Source of the DNA: Phenylobacterium sp. CCH9-H3
GTDB taxonomy: Bacteria; Pseudomonadota; Alphaproteobacteria; Caulobacterales; Caulobacteraceae
DNA: 32,255 nucleotides
Direction: 5' to 3'
Assembly (NCBI RefSeq): GCF_001557235.1
Contig: NZ_LSJI01000076.1
Coordinates: 1 to 32,255 of the forward strand
Made by a program: the position numbers and the translations under genes
Notes under the pieces: model-generated
What the model saw: only the letters and a program-made list of their open reading frames with translations
What the model was told of the DNA's origin: nothing
The model's database searches: none
Part shown: one piece after another, positions 1-7,337 of the stretch
Position numbering within the stretch: position 1 is the first letter of the stretch
Layout of the letters: each line of letters opens with the position of its first letter

Positions 1-1277
1 CCGGCGGGGTTCTCGCCCGCCTGCAGCCGCTTCAGGGCCTCCTCCGGCCCCGGCAGGTCGGCGGCGTAGGCCATGCGGATCAGCGCCATGTCCACGGCCG
101 CCGCCGCGTCCGGCGCCCGCCGCACCTCCTCATAGGCCTTGAGCGTCAGCTGCCACATCCGCGACAGCACCCCGGCCGACACCGCCGCCCCCACGGCCGC
201 CAACCGCAGCGCCTGCTCCTTGGGCATCACCAGGGCGTTGGGGCCGATGGCCTTGGCCACCGAGGCGCCGTGGATATGATCCAGCAGGTCCATGACCACC
301 TGGTCGGGGTTCGCCCCATAGCCGTAGAGCTGGCGGAAGGTCTCGATCGCCGCCCCGGACTCGCCGCGCATCACCTGCTCCAGCAGGGTGATGGTCTGGG
401 CTCGGTCCGCCAGGCCCAGCATGTCGCGGATGGAGGCGGCGCTGACCGTCTGGCCCGGTTCGGCCTGGACGATGGCCTGGTCCAGCATCGACTGCCCGTC
501 GCGGACGGAGCCTTCGGCGGCGCGGGCGATCAGCATCAGGCCCTCGGCCTCCACCCGCGCGCCCTCGTTCTCGCAGATCATCTCCAGGTTCTTGACCAGC
601 ACCTCGGGCTCCACCCGGCGCAGGTCGAACCGCTGGGTGCGCGAGAGGATGGTCACCGGCACCTTGCGGATCTCGGTGGTGGCGAAGATGAACTTGGCGT
701 GGGGCGGCGGCTCCTCCAGCGTCTTCAGGAGCGCGTTGAACGCCCCCGTCGACAGCATGTGGACCTCGTCGATGATGTAGACCTTGTAGCGCGCCTCCAC
801 CGGCGCATAGCGCACCCCGTCCAGCAGTTCGCGGATGTCGTTGACCCCGGTCCGGCTGGCGGCGTCCAGCTCCAGCACGTCCATGTGCCGGCCTTCGATG
901 ATCGCGCGGCAGTGGATGCCCTCGTCCTTCAGGTCGAGCGAGGGCTCGTGGACGGTGTCGGTCTCGTAGTTGAGGGCCCGGGCCAGCAGGCGCGCGGTGG
1001 TGGTCTTCCCGACCCCTCGCACGCCGGTGAGCATGAAGGCATGGGCGATCCTGCCGGTGGCGAACGCGTTGCGCAGCGTCCGCACCATGGCCTCCTGGCC
1101 ATAGAGGTCCTCGAAACTGCGCGGCCGGTACTTCCGGGCGATGACCGTATAGGCGGCGCCCTCGTCCTCGGCGGGCCTGGGCGCGGGCGGGGCCTCGCCG
1201 CCGAACATGTCGCCGGTGTTGGGGTCGCGCTCAGGCGGCAGGTCGGAATCGTCGCGCGTGAGGTCGTCGTCGCCCAT
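1..1277 (-). CDS. dnaX: DNA polymerase III subunit gamma/tau, N-terminal part (runs off the left edge)
   Basis: Clamp-loader ATPase that loads the beta clamp on DNA. About 425 residues are in the window and the C-terminal tau region lies beyond the left edge. After a short acidic leader come YTVIARKYRPR, the Walker A motif GVRGVGKTTTAR, YIIDEVHMLS (Walker B), LLKTLEEPP and the sensor-1 stretch FATTEIRKVPVTILSR. These are diagnostic of bacterial DnaX. The ATG at 1277 is chosen because its frame gives this protein; the ATG at 1285 is in another frame. The segment that carries four zinc-binding cysteines in E. coli DnaX (between ALNYE and HMDVLELD) keeps only one cysteine here. The SRP RNA gene lies directly upstream on the same strand. 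Any internal frameshift site producing gamma would lie outside the window. Confidence 0.97.
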   Translation of the reverse strand, partial: MGDDDLTRDDSDLPPERDPNTGDMFGGEAPPAPRPAEDEGAAYTVIARKYRPRSFEDLYGQEAMVRTLRNAFATGRIAHAFMLTGVRGVGKTTTARLLARALNYETDTVHEPSLDLKDEGIHCRAIIEGRHMDVLELDAASRTGVNDIRELLDGVRYAPVEARYKVYIIDEVHMLSTGAFNALLKTLEEPPPHAKFIFATTEIRKVPVTILSRTQRFDLRRVEPEVLVKNLEMICENEGARVEAEGLMLIARAAEGSVRDGQSMLDQAIVQAEPGQTVSAASIRDMLGLADRAQTITLLEQVMRGESGAAIETFRQLYGYGANPDQVVMDLLDHIHGASVAKAIGPNALVMPKEQALRLAAVGAAVSAGVLSRMWQLTLKAYEEVRRAPDAAAAVDMALIRMAYAADLPGPEEALKRLQAGENPA

Positions 1278-1341
1278 GCGAGCATCTAACGGGACGTCAA
1301 AGCCCCGGCAAAGCGGAAAGCCCGGATATGTGTGGAGAAGG

Positions 1342-1437
1342 TGGAGACCGGACAACGACCCGAGGCGTGACCCGTTGTGGCTGCTTCCTTCCGGACCTGA
1401 CCAGGTTGGCGGGGCGTCCGTCCGCCGCCGATCTCCG
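1342..1437 (-). ncRNA. ffs: Signal recognition particle RNA, small bacterial (4.5S) type
   Basis: Read on the minus strand, 1402-1379 contains the near-invariant SRP domain IV core GGTCAGGTCCGGAAGGAAGC followed by AGCC. This is the Ffh-binding hairpin with its GGAA tetraloop and symmetric loop. The flanks can pair: GGACGG (about 1422-1417) with TTGTCC (about 1354-1349), and further out GGAGA with TCTCC, giving a rod of about 95 nt. The ends are approximate and set by these pairings and by the usual size of the family. The RNA pairs with Ffh and targets nascent membrane proteins. Its position just upstream of dnaX on the same strand suggests they may share transcription. Confidence 0.93.
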
Positions 1438-1636
1438 CGGCGGCATATGGAGGATTAGCGACGCCGCGGCAAGGGGCGGCCGAGTCGCAGGCTGCCCGAG
1501 ATCCTGAGCGTTCAGCGCGCGACATTCCCGCTTGCAACCCCAACTCGATCTGCGGCAGCGTCCCCCGCGGGGCATCCTGGTCGTTCGGGACAGCATCTGC
1601 ACACAGTAGCCACGCCCGGCGGGCGAGGGGGTTCGT

Positions 1637-3349
1637 ATGTCTGCGTCACCGATATCCACCCCCTTCAGCGGCAATCCCCTTCTTGACGCCATCGACAGCG
1701 GCCTGCGTTGGTCCGGCGAGATCGTCTTCAATCGGGTCGACGCGCAGAACCCGGTAGAGGTTTCCAGCTTCACCGCCGAGTTGCCTTCGAAGTACGTGAC
1801 GGCCAGCACCGGCTTGCCCGACGCGATCTGGAATCTGGTGCCGGGCCTGCTGAGCGTTCTGCAAGGCTACGCCGCGTTCAGCTTCGCGATCTCCGACACG
1901 CCGGCCCCAAACTACTTCGTCAGCGATTTTTCGAACCCGACCAATCCGAACAATCCAGGCATCGCCGCAGAGCCGGGCAACGGGCCGATCCTGGCGTTCA
2001 GCCCAACCACCTGGGGGTCCTACACACCGCAGATCCAGCAGTGGATCGTGCTGCACGAGCTGGGCCACACCCTGGGACTGCACCATGTGACCGACATGCC
2101 TGGCACGCTGGATTTCAGCCAGTACACGGTCATGTCCTACAACTGGTATCAGCTGGCCGACGAGGAGTACGGCGACGGCCTGCCCCTCACGCCGATGGCG
2201 CTGGACGTCGCGGTGCTGCAGGCGAAATACGGGGCCGCAACCGCCAACCTGGGCGCCACCACCTACACGCTCAGCAACACCATCCTGGATCGCGACGGCG
2301 CCGATGGCTCCGTCCAGAACGGCCGCGGCTACCTCTGCATCTGGGATTCGGCAGGCTTGGACACGCTGGCATATGCCGGCGCCTCGGCCGTGCTGCTCAA
2401 TCTGAACGCGGCCACGTTGAAGACCACTGCCTTGTCAGGCGGACTGGCGGACGTGATCGGAGACGTGGCGGCGACCTCGCGGATCTTCTCAGGTCTGACG
2501 GACGCGGCCAAGGCCGAGCTCACCGATCCGCTTCGCAACGCGGGCGGCTTCTTCTCCTCGATGCTGGACGGCAACGCCCGCGCATCGGCCGGCTACACCA
2601 TCGCCAACGGGGCGAAGGTCGAGAACGCCAGCGGCGGCTCCGGATCCGACCTCATCGTGGGCAACGAACTCGCCAACGTGCTGGCCGGCAACGGCGGGGC
2701 GGACGACCTGTTCGGGGGAGACGGCGATGACAGCCTCGACGGCGGCGCCGGTGACGATCGCCTGTTCGGCGGGACCGGCGCCGACACCATCGCCGACCTG
2801 AGCGGCGGCTCGAACTACCTCCGCGGCGACGAAGGTGACGACCGGCTCACGGGCGGGGCCGGCTTCGACGACATCAACGGCAACATGGGCGACGACACGG
2901 CGTCCGGCGGCGCGGGGGACGATTGGGTCGTGGGCGGCAAGGACGACGACGATCTCGCCGGCGGCGAGGGAGCCGACCTCGTCTACGGCAACCTGGGCCG
3001 CGACACGCTGGCGGGCGACGCGGGCGCCGACATCGTCCGCGGCGGCCAGCAGGACGACGTGCTCTTCGGCGGCGACGGAGCCGACTACATCTCGGGTGAT
3101 CGGGACAACGACACGGTGAGCGGGGGCGCAGGCGCGGACATTTTCCACACCTTCGGCGACGCCGGCCTCGATCGCGTGCTGGATTTCAGCCTGGCGGACG
3201 GCGATCGGGTTCAGCTCGACCCCGGCACCGTCTTTACCGTCTCCCAGTCGGGGGCGGACACGCTGATCAGCATGACCGGCGGCGGCCAGATGGTTCTGGT
3301 CGGCGTGCAGATGAGCGGGCTCACCGCCGGCTGGATTTTCGGAGCCTAG
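1637..3349 (+). CDS. Serralysin-like RTX zinc metalloprotease (M10-type)
   Basis: 570 residues. The N-terminal half is a metzincin protease domain. HELGHTLGLHH (residues 140-150) supplies zinc ligands H140, H144 and H150 and catalytic E141. YTVMSYN supplies the Met-turn (M166), as in serralysins. Residues of about 334-515 are a calcium-binding beta-roll of GGxGxDxxx RTX repeats. The C-terminus is a short non-repeat module ending GWIFGA. There is no N-terminal signal peptide, which fits type I secretion through a C-terminal signal, although no type I ABC exporter, membrane-fusion protein or TolC gene is in the window. A GAGGGGG ribosome site precedes the ATG. The gene stands alone between the SRP RNA and minus-strand genes. 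Family assignment is strong; substrate and exporter are unknown. Confidence 0.9.
   Translation: MSASPISTPFSGNPLLDAIDSGLRWSGEIVFNRVDAQNPVEVSSFTAELPSKYVTASTGLPDAIWNLVPGLLSVLQGYAAFSFAISDTPAPNYFVSDFSNPTNPNNPGIAAEPGNGPILAFSPTTWGSYTPQIQQWIVLHELGHTLGLHHVTDMPGTLDFSQYTVMSYNWYQLADEEYGDGLPLTPMALDVAVLQAKYGAATANLGATTYTLSNTILDRDGADGSVQNGRGYLCIWDSAGLDTLAYAGASAVLLNLNAATLKTTALSGGLADVIGDVAATSRIFSGLTDAAKAELTDPLRNAGGFFSSMLDGNARASAGYTIANGAKVENASGGSGSDLIVGNELANVLAGNGGADDLFGGDGDDSLDGGAGDDRLFGGTGADTIADLSGGSNYLRGDEGDDRLTGGAGFDDINGNMGDDTASGGAGDDWVVGGKDDDDLAGGEGADLVYGNLGRDTLAGDAGADIVRGGQQDDVLFGGDGADYISGDRDNDTVSGGAGADIFHTFGDAGLDRVLDFSLADGDRVQLDPGTVFTVSQSGADTLISMTGGGQMVLVGVQMSGLTAGWIFGA
2636..3150 (+). repeat. RTX nonapeptide repeat block inside the metalloprotease gene
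   Basis: Successive coding units for GGxGxDxLx-type nonapeptides, for example GGDGDDSLD, GGAGDDRLF and GGAGADIFH, separated in places by degenerate units (GGKDDDDLA, GGQQDDVLF). These units form calcium-binding parallel beta-rolls in secreted RTX proteins. The repetition is at protein level; the DNA units have diverged, so this is not a simple tandem DNA repeat. Confidence 0.9.
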
Positions 3350-3370
3350 TCGGCTGCCGCCGCCGCCCGC

Positions 3371-3685
3371 TCAGTCCGCCTGCACCTTGGCGCCCTGATT
3401 GGCGTACTTCGCGGCGATGTCCTGGTGTTCGGCCGAGCGGATGGCGCGCGAGACGTTCAGCCGGGTCATCACGTGCGTCGCCCCGCGCTTGGCCGCCGCC
3501 GCCCACGCGCCCCGCGCCTTCGACAGGTCGTTGGTCTCGCCGACCTGCAGCACCTTCACCCCCGCCTCGTCCGCGCGGACGTAGACATAGTTCCCGCCCA
3601 CCGGCGTGTGCGGCGCGCCATCCGGCCAGAGGCGGAAGCGGTAGCGGGCGCCGGACGCGCCTTCCAGATCGATGAAGTCCTGCAT
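3371..3685 (-). CDS. Small protein of unknown function, weakly GIY-YIG-like
   Basis: 104 residues from the ATG at 3685. An in-frame ATG at 3769 would add 28 residues, but that extension runs through a strong GC hairpin (3706-3741) and has an unremarkable Arg-rich composition, so the shorter start is preferred. The protein reads NYVYVRADEAG, then VLQVGETNDLSKAR, then a helical stretch with AEHQDIAAKY. That order (a Y-x-Y strand, a VGxTxDL strand, a late Glu in a helix) recalls the GIY-YIG nuclease fold, but the canonical Arg and Asn are not clear. The fold is only a suggestion. It follows the yghU-type gene on the same strand, separated by 167 bp containing two hairpins. Confidence 0.7.
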   Translation of the reverse strand: MQDFIDLEGASGARYRFRLWPDGAPHTPVGGNYVYVRADEAGVKVLQVGETNDLSKARGAWAAAAKRGATHVMTRLNVSRAIRSAEHQDIAAKYANQGAKVQAD

Positions 3686-3705
3686 CTCTAGTCTCAAAAC
3701 GCAAC

Positions 3706-3741
3706 GGACCCGCCGCGTATCCAAGGGACGCGTGCGGGTCC
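3706..3741 (-). terminator. Strong hairpin between the GST gene and the small unknown gene
   Basis: Arms GGACCCGC (3706-3713) and GCGGGTCC (3734-3741) pair perfectly. An inner CGCGT/ACGCG stem follows after a one-base bulge. On the minus strand it is followed by GTTGCGTTTTG, a loose T-rich run. It may be a terminator or leader structure for the gene starting at 3685. Confidence 0.5.
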
Positions 3742-3818
3742 AGTCGGCGGCGGCTTGGCCGTCGATCACATCGGCGTATGGAGACGTCCTGTCGCAGGGC
3801 CGCCGCGGCGGCCGGACA

Positions 3819-3841
3819 CCGACCCGCAGAGCGCGGGTCGG
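3819..3841 (-). terminator. Hairpin just after the GST stop codon
   Basis: CCGACCCGC (3819-3827) and GCGGGTCGG (3833-3841) form a perfect 9-bp stem with a 5-nt loop, 11 nt beyond the stop of the minus-strand GST gene. There is no clear U tract. It probably ends or protects that transcript. Its arms share the GACCCGC/GCGGGTC core with the hairpin at 3706-3741. Confidence 0.55.
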
Positions 3842-3852
3842 CGAACCGACGC

Positions 3853-4734
3853 CTAACCCGCCTCCGCCTTGGCCGCGAGCGCCTCGTCGATGTCGCGGGC
3901 GTCGTGCCGCTCCAGCAGCGCGGGCGTCCCCTGTGCGCGGTTGACGATCCGGCCGCGCTTCACCGCCGGCCGCTGGCCGATCTGCTCGGTCCAGCGCTGA
4001 ACGTTCGTGTAGCTCTTCACGTCCAGGAACTCGCCCGACTCATAGGCCCCGCCCTTGGCCAGCAGGCCGTACCAGGGCCAGACGGCGATGTCGGCGATCG
4101 TGTACTCGTCGCCGCCCAGGTACTCGCTCTCGGCCAGCCGCCGGTCCAGCACGTCGAGCTGGCGCTTCACCTCCATGGCGAAGCGGTCGATGGCGTATTC
4201 GATCTTGAACGGCGCGTAGGCGTAGAAGTGGCCGAAGCCGCCGCCCAGGTAGGGCGCCGAGCCCATCTGCCAGAACAGCCACGACAGCGTCTCGGCGCGT
4301 TTCGCCGGGTCGGTGGGCAGGAATGCGCCGAACTTCTCGGCCAGGTGGACCAGGATCGCGCCGGACTCGAAGATCCGGATCGGCTTCGGCCCGCTGCGGT
4401 CCATCAGGGCGGGGATCTTGGAGTTCGGGTTCACGTCCACGAACCCCGAACCGAACTGGTCGCCCTGCCCGATGTTGATGATCCAGGCGTCGTATTCGGC
4501 GCCCTTGTGGCCGAGGGCCAGCAGCTCCTCCAGCATCACCGTCACCTTCACCCCGTTGGGCGTGGCCAGGGAGTAGAGCTGGAACGGGTGCTTGCCGACC
4601 GGCAGCTCCTTTTCGTGCGTGGGACCGGCGATCGGGCGATTGATGGCGGCGAACCGGCCCCCGCTCTCCTTGTTCCACTGCCAGACTTTCGGCGGCGCAT
4701 AGCCGGCGGGATGGTTCGGAGGCGGCTCGGACAT
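3853..4734 (-). CDS. yghU: Glutathione S-transferase family protein, YghU type
   Basis: 293 residues, close to E. coli YghU in length. The long N-terminal segment KVWQWNKESGGRFAAINRP, then GPTHEKELPVGKHPFQLYSL, NPNSKIPAL and FESGAILVHLAEKFG (glutathione-binding thioredoxin fold), followed by GGGFGHFYAYAPFKIEYAIDR and DEYTIADIAVWPW (helical C-domain), and the ending KRGRIVNR, all match the YghU/YfcG-type disulfide-bond oxidoreductase branch. These cytoplasmic enzymes bind two glutathiones and reduce disulfides or peroxides. The ATG at 4734 starts the conserved protein, with AGGGAG about 14 nt upstream. Hairpins at 3819-3841 and 3706-3741 follow the gene. Confidence 0.95.
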   Translation of the reverse strand: MSEPPPNHPAGYAPPKVWQWNKESGGRFAAINRPIAGPTHEKELPVGKHPFQLYSLATPNGVKVTVMLEELLALGHKGAEYDAWIINIGQGDQFGSGFVDVNPNSKIPALMDRSGPKPIRIFESGAILVHLAEKFGAFLPTDPAKRAETLSWLFWQMGSAPYLGGGFGHFYAYAPFKIEYAIDRFAMEVKRQLDVLDRRLAESEYLGGDEYTIADIAVWPWYGLLAKGGAYESGEFLDVKSYTNVQRWTEQIGQRPAVKRGRIVNRAQGTPALLERHDARDIDEALAAKAEAG

Positions 4735-4837
4735 CTTGGCGGGTCTCCCTGGCGATCTTGCGCGCCTTGAACCGGCGCCTGCCTGGATGTGGGGCGCCCG
4801 GCCGCCTTTGGCCAGCCGCCCCACCCCTCAGAAAAGC

Positions 4838-5092
4838 TCAGGCCGCTTCCAGCGCCGCGGCGGAGGCCGCATCGCGCCGAGGCGCCGCCGGCCAGACCAG
4901 GCGCTCGGCGAGCGAGCCGTCGCGCAGGCGGATGCGCAGTTCGCTGGCCAGGCCGTTGCGCGCCAGCCGGGCGGCCAGCCGCCGCGCCGCGCCCTCGGCC
5001 GCCCCGCCCCGCGCGAAGACCATGTCGCCCGCCAGGGACCCCAGCGACACGCGCCAGCCCGGGCCGAGCGGCGCGACTTCGATGACCTGCAT
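4838..5092 (-). CDS. Small DUF2188-like protein
   Basis: 84 residues. A short beta-rich start (MQVIEVAPLGPGWRV) is followed by an alanine-rich helix (AAEGAARRLAARLARN) and a strand RIRLRDGSLAERLVW, which is the order typical of DUF2188-type small proteins. That family has no established function. The start at 5092 is supported by GAAGGAGG just upstream. It follows the gene ending at 5125 by 32 bp on the same strand, so the two probably form an operon. The match to DUF2188 is by pattern only. Confidence 0.75.
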   Translation of the reverse strand: MQVIEVAPLGPGWRVSLGSLAGDMVFARGGAAEGAARRLAARLARNGLASELRIRLRDGSLAERLVWPAAPRRDAASAAALEAA

Positions 5093-5124
5093 CGGCGTCC
5101 TCCTTCGTCAGGGTGTGGTGAAAG

Positions 5125-5415
5125 TCAGGCGTCGAAGCGCTCGCCTGCGTCCAGGCGTTCCAACGCCTCGCGCACCTCACGGAACGGCACCGGCTCGGGC
5201 GTCCCCAGAAGCCAGCGCATCGTCGGCTGGTCCTGCACGGCGGATGCGTCCGACGCCCAGGACGAGAGCACGGCGCGCTTCTCGTCGCGCGTCAGCTCCG
5301 GATCCTTCAGCACTTCGCGGGGGTGGTCGTACCCCACCGCGGGCCTCAGCCATCTCTCCAGCGCGGCGGCCAGTCCCTGTTCGCGGATCACATGTTCCGA
5401 GGTCGCGAGCCTCAT
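5125..5415 (-). CDS. Conserved-looking small protein, unknown function
   Basis: 96 residues from the ATG at 5415, which has AGGAG at a good distance. The open frame continues upstream to 5556 but that part lacks protein-like character. The protein reads as helix, then YDHPREVLKDPELTRDEKRAVLSSW, ASDASAVQDQP and a C-terminal VREALERLD helix. From memory this resembles a family of small alphaproteobacterial proteins with the pattern HPxxVLxDPxLTxxEKRAxLxxWASDAxAV, which I cannot name. It is first in a two-gene unit with the DUF2188-like gene. A 9-bp inverted repeat lies in its leader (5447-5474). Confidence 0.8.
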   Translation of the reverse strand: MRLATSEHVIREQGLAAALERWLRPAVGYDHPREVLKDPELTRDEKRAVLSSWASDASAVQDQPTMRWLLGTPEPVPFREVREALERLDAGERFDA

Positions 5416-5446
5416 GGCGGTTCTCCTGAAAACTGTCCTTTCTCCA

Positions 5447-5474
5447 CGCGCCCGCCGAGGAGGAAGCGGGCGCG
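5447..5474 (-). repeat. Perfect 9-bp inverted repeat in a divergent intergenic region
   Basis: CGCGCCCGC (5447-5455) and GCGGGCGCG (5466-5474) flank a 10-nt loop. In the leader of the minus-strand gene at 5415 the loop reads TTCCTCCTCG. Its CTCCT is complementary to that gene's own AGGAG ribosome site. It may be a leader structure or an operator; there is no T run for a terminator. Confidence 0.5.
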
Positions 5475-5571
5475 GCGAATGATTTGGAATCTGCGCGTCC
5501 GGTTTCAAGGGGTCCGAGCGCGGGTCCCACCCGCCTCGACGCGCGCCGAGCCGCACCGTAAGTAGGTCGCC

Positions 5572-6498
5572 ATGGCGCTCTCCTTTTTCCAGAACACCTT
5601 CGCCGGAAACCCGCTGAACCGGGCCAGCGACCGTCGCGGCGACGCCGCCTGGCTGGCCGCCCAGCTTTCGTCCTCGGACGCCCTGGGCCTCGTCCTGTGG
5701 AACGGCAAGCCGCTGGCCGAGAAGACCAAGGATGGCGGCGTCCAGATCGCCTACCTGCCGGCCAAGCTGGCGGCCGAGCTCGCCGGTGGGAACGAGCGGC
5801 TGCTGTTCATGGGGCTCTGGCAGGAGACCGCCGTGTTCGCCGTGGACATGGAAGGCTCCAGCGACCCGGCCCAGGGCCCGCTGCAGGGCCTGGGCGAATT
5901 CATGGACCTGCGCCAGGTGGCCCTACGCCTGCCCGCCGCCGACGCCGGCATCCTGGCCACCGCCAAGTCGATGTTCGAATGGCGCCGCCGCCACCAGTAT
6001 TGCGCCGTCTGCGGCCAGCCGTCGGAGCCCAAGGACGGCGGGTGGAAGCGCCAGTGTCCGTCCTGCGAGGCCGAACACTTCCCGCGCACCGATCCGGTGG
6101 TGATCATGCTGGCCTATCATGGCGAGCGCTGCATGCTGGGCCGCCAGGAAGCCTGGCCCCCCGGCATGTTCTCGGCCCTGGCGGGCTTCCTGGAGCCGGG
6201 CGAGAGCATCGAGGAGGCCTGCGCCCGCGAACTGGCCGAGGAGGCGGGGCTGCGCACCCGCCAGGTGCGCTACCACTCCACCCAGCCCTGGCCGTACCCG
6301 TCGTCCCTCATGATCGGCCTGATCGCCGAGGTGGAGGACGACGAGGGCACGCCCGACCAGACCGAGCTCTCCGAGGTCCGCTGGTTCACTCGCGAGGAGG
6401 CGAGAAGCCTGCTGAAGGGCGAGATCGAGGGCGTCTTCTGCCCGCCCCCCCTCGCCATCGCGCATCAGCTCCTGAAGGCCTGGACCGAGGAGGCCTAG
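5572..6498 (+). CDS. nudC: NAD+ diphosphatase (Nudix, NudC type)
   Basis: 308 residues. NudC hydrolyses NAD(H) to NMN(H) and AMP and can remove NAD caps from RNA. A zinc ribbon is formed by C144, C147, C162 and C165 (CAVC...CPSC). The Nudix box spans residues 205-227, starting GFLEPGES and containing RELAEEAGL, with all conserved Glu present. The NudC-specific motif appears as STQPWPYPSS. The N-terminal domain is the usual poorly conserved NudC part. The ATG at 5572 has only a weak AGG upstream. The stop codon overlaps that of the convergent pheA gene (TAG on each strand sharing CTAG). Confidence 0.96.
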   Translation: MALSFFQNTFAGNPLNRASDRRGDAAWLAAQLSSSDALGLVLWNGKPLAEKTKDGGVQIAYLPAKLAAELAGGNERLLFMGLWQETAVFAVDMEGSSDPAQGPLQGLGEFMDLRQVALRLPAADAGILATAKSMFEWRRRHQYCAVCGQPSEPKDGGWKRQCPSCEAEHFPRTDPVVIMLAYHGERCMLGRQEAWPPGMFSALAGFLEPGESIEEACARELAEEAGLRTRQVRYHSTQPWPYPSSLMIGLIAEVEDDEGTPDQTELSEVRWFTREEARSLLKGEIEGVFCPPPLAIAHQLLKAWTEEA

Positions 6499-7337
6499 CG
6501 GCTGCGGAAGGGGTCCGCCGGATAGACCCCGAGCACCTCGAAACGCTCGGAGAAGAAGGCCAGCTCGTCGAAGGCGCGAGCCAGGCCGATGTCCTCGGGC
6601 CGCCCGTCCACCTCGGCGTAGAAGAAAGTGGCCGTGAAGGCGCCGTTCTCCATGTAGCTCTCGAGCTTGGTCATGTTGACGCCGTTGGTCGCGAAGCCGC
6701 CCAGGGCCTTGTAGAGCGCCGCCGGCAGGTTTTTCACCCGGAAGATGAAGCTGGTCACGCAGGGCGTGGTGAACGGCGGGGGCGCCGGCGCCTTGTCGGC
6801 CGTCATCACCAGGAAGCGCGTGGTGTTGTTGTGCTCGTCCTCCATGTCCCGCGCCAGGATCTCCAGGCCGTAGATCTCAGCGGCCAGCGCGGGCGACAGG
6901 GCGGCCTTGGTGGGGTCGGGATGCTCGGACAGCAGCTTGGCGGCGCCGGCGGTGTCGCCCGTGGCCTCGGTCTTCAGGCCCATGCGGCGCAGGGTCTTGC
7001 GGCACTGGCCCAGGGCGATGGGCATGGATAGGGCGGTCTTCACGTCCTCCAGCTTCACGCCGGGATTGGCCATGAGCTGGAAGTGGATCGGCTTGAAGCG
7101 CTCGCCGATGATCTTCAGGCCCGACGACGGCAGGAGATGATGCACGTCGGCCACGCGCCCGGCGATGGAGTTCTCCACCGGGATCATGCCGAGCTGGCAG
7201 TCGCCCGAACGGACGGCCTCGAAGGCTTCCTCGAAGGTGGCGTGCGGAACCGGCTCCATGTCGGGAAACGCCGCCGTGCAGGCCTCATGGCTGTTGGCGC
7301 CGAGTTCGCCCTGGAAGGCGATGCGTCCTTTGGTCAT
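6495..7337 (-). CDS. pheA: Prephenate dehydratase
   Basis: 280 residues, a monofunctional enzyme that converts prephenate to phenylpyruvate in phenylalanine synthesis. It begins RIAFQGELGANSHEAC and has the substrate-loop motif IPVENSIAGRV and the catalytic NNTTRF motif. A C-terminal ACT domain (FIFRVKNLPAALYKAL...NMTKLESYM) should bind phenylalanine; the usual ESRP appears as ESYM. No chorismate mutase domain is present. Its ATG overlaps the TGA of kdsB (ATGA), so the two genes are probably translationally coupled. It converges on nudC with overlapping stops. Confidence 0.96.
   Translation of the reverse strand: MTKGRIAFQGELGANSHEACTAAFPDMEPVPHATFEEAFEAVRSGDCQLGMIPVENSIAGRVADVHHLLPSSGLKIIGERFKPIHFQLMANPGVKLEDVKTALSMPIALGQCRKTLRRMGLKTEATGDTAGAAKLLSEHPDPTKAALSPALAAEIYGLEILARDMEDEHNNTTRFLVMTADKAPAPPPFTTPCVTSFIFRVKNLPAALYKALGGFATNGVNMTKLESYMENGAFTATFFYAEVDGRPEDIGLARAFDELAFFSERFEVLGVYPADPFRSR

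Noticed and set aside
1297..1340. Terminator after the SRP RNA
   Set aside because: Only a short CCGG-type pairing is available and there is no T run. The SRP RNA may be processed from a longer transcript into dnaX.
2489..3148. 219-codon open frame on the minus strand
   Set aside because: Mirror image of the RTX repeat coding region; its apparent repeat pattern comes from the glycine-aspartate repeats on the plus strand.
2636..3150. Possible tandem DNA repeat or CRISPR-like array
   Set aside because: Periodicity is at the codon level only (RTX nonapeptides). The units are diverged and there are no spacers of constant length.
5479..5565. 28-codon upstream ORF ending 6 bp before nudC
   Set aside because: The nearest ribosome-site-like sequence (GGAGG) is about 15 nt away, inside a hairpin loop, and the product is an Arg/Pro-rich string. 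It could be a leader peptide but support is too thin.
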